DNA from: Baffinella frigidus
Taxonomy: Eukaryota; Cryptophyceae; Cryptomonadales; Baffinellaceae
Length of the DNA stretch: 13,304 nucleotides
Reading direction: 5' to 3'
NCBI GenBank assembly: GCA_026770585.1
Contig: MU646516.1
Location: 166,099 to 179,402 of the forward strand
Shown here in pieces: positions 13,036 through 13,304 of the stretch (position 1 is the first letter of the stretch; each line of letters starts with the position of its first letter). A program made the position numbers and the translations under genes. The notes under the pieces are model-generated. The model did no database searches and had not been told where the DNA came from. It saw nothing but the letters and a program-made list of their open reading frames with translations.

Positions 13036-13130
13036 GAGTTGACTAAACGCGAGGGTTGACTAATCCCGAACGAGGGTTGACTAATCCCGAACGAAGGTTG
13101 AGTAAACAGCGACGGTTGAGTGAACCCGGC
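13036..13130 (+). repeat. GTTGACTAA tandem repeat, ~20-22 bp
   Basis: GTTGACTAAACGCGAGG, GTTGACTAATCCCGAACGAGG, GTTGACTAATCCCGAACGAAG, GTTGAGTAAACAGCGACG, GTTGAGTGAACCCGG. The family resembles repeats at 1591 and 2762, linking the two ends of the window. 13131-13216 is unique sequence with a T8 run and no gene seen. Confidence 0.8.
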
Positions 13131-13216
13131 ATGTTTTTTTTCGTGCTGGGGCCGGCATAGTAGCTGACCCTGGTATGCAAAAATTACCTATCCCCGTACT
13201 GCGCCCCACCCCCCCA

Positions 13217-13304
13217 GACCTCAAACACCAAACCCCGAACCCCGAACCCCAAACCCCAAACCCCAAACCCCAAACCCCAAACCCCAAACCCCAAACCCCA
13301 AACC
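13217..13304 (-). repeat. homogeneous CCCCAAA array at window edge
   Basis: CCCCGAA units, then about nine uninterrupted CCCCAAA heptamers reaching the last base. The uniformity exceeds the other arrays, so this variant has amplified recently. Whether it continues cannot be seen. Confidence 0.93.

Noticed and set aside
13217-13304. True chromosome end
   Set aside because: The array is CCCCAAA rather than the CCCTAAA seen in the purest blocks, is C-rich on the plus strand at the right edge (wrong orientation for a right-hand telomere), and is merely cut by the window edge.

Overview
The window looks like nuclear DNA of a eukaryote, from a subtelomeric or interstitial-telomeric repeat region. 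The main clue is heptamer DNA of the TTTAGGG/CCCTAAA class, mixed with variants (TTTGGGG, TTCAGGG, TTGAGGG, TTCGGGG), which together fill roughly a quarter of it. That telomere type occurs in plants, many algae and alveolates such as apicomplexans, chromerids and dinoflagellates. The sequence does not let me choose among them; an alga or alveolate is only a guess. I see no intact gene of ordinary length, no rRNA, no tRNA, no CRISPR array and no bacterial operon signals. Most long open frames come from CT, TA or heptamer repeats.

Layout. 1-470: CT microsatellites with a duplicated flank. 478-2900: a mosaic of dispersed repeats, with a ~145-bp tandem array (730-1099), many GTTGACT-type 16-17-bp repeats, two inverted-repeat elements (1157-1302 and 1366-1473) and a 64-bp block with a 20-bp perfect palindrome. 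3066-3900: three more inverted-repeat elements, one reusing the 64-bp block. 3992-4890: telomere-like DNA that switches strand, carrying three copies of a ~42-bp element. 4880-5424: repeat units that look like degraded coding cassettes, joined by a 20-bp minisatellite. 5416-6320: two copies of a larger duplicon, one with a MITE-like insertion whose empty site is visible in the other copy. 6605-7960: a second copy of the 1366 element, then 34-bp and 21-bp related tandem repeats and coding-like modules. 7949-8202: a TA microsatellite between 22-bp direct repeats, interrupting the last module. 8283-10920: telomere-like arrays in both orientations, with a head-to-head junction at 9801-9818, an in-phase TATGTGG variant array and a 41-bp tandem repeat. 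10935-12180: tandem short-ORF cassettes with the same 20-bp minisatellite. 12372-12999: a ~34-bp array with three copies of a 50-bp tail. 13036-13304: GTTGACT repeats, then a homogeneous CCCCAAA array running off the end.

The most interesting result is that several repeated units change almost only at third codon positions in one frame. The clearest module (7479-7550, 7640-7748, 7839-7970) has 13 synonymous differences against one amino-acid change. This suggests that subtelomeric duplication has copied fragments of real, once-selected protein-coding DNA. Type 1, type 2 and type 3 cassettes share a leader and, in part, a C-terminal end, but carry different middle sections, so the region resembles a shuffled gene-fragment graveyard or a modular small-ORF family. 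Function is unknown, and I see no proof that any of these are expressed.
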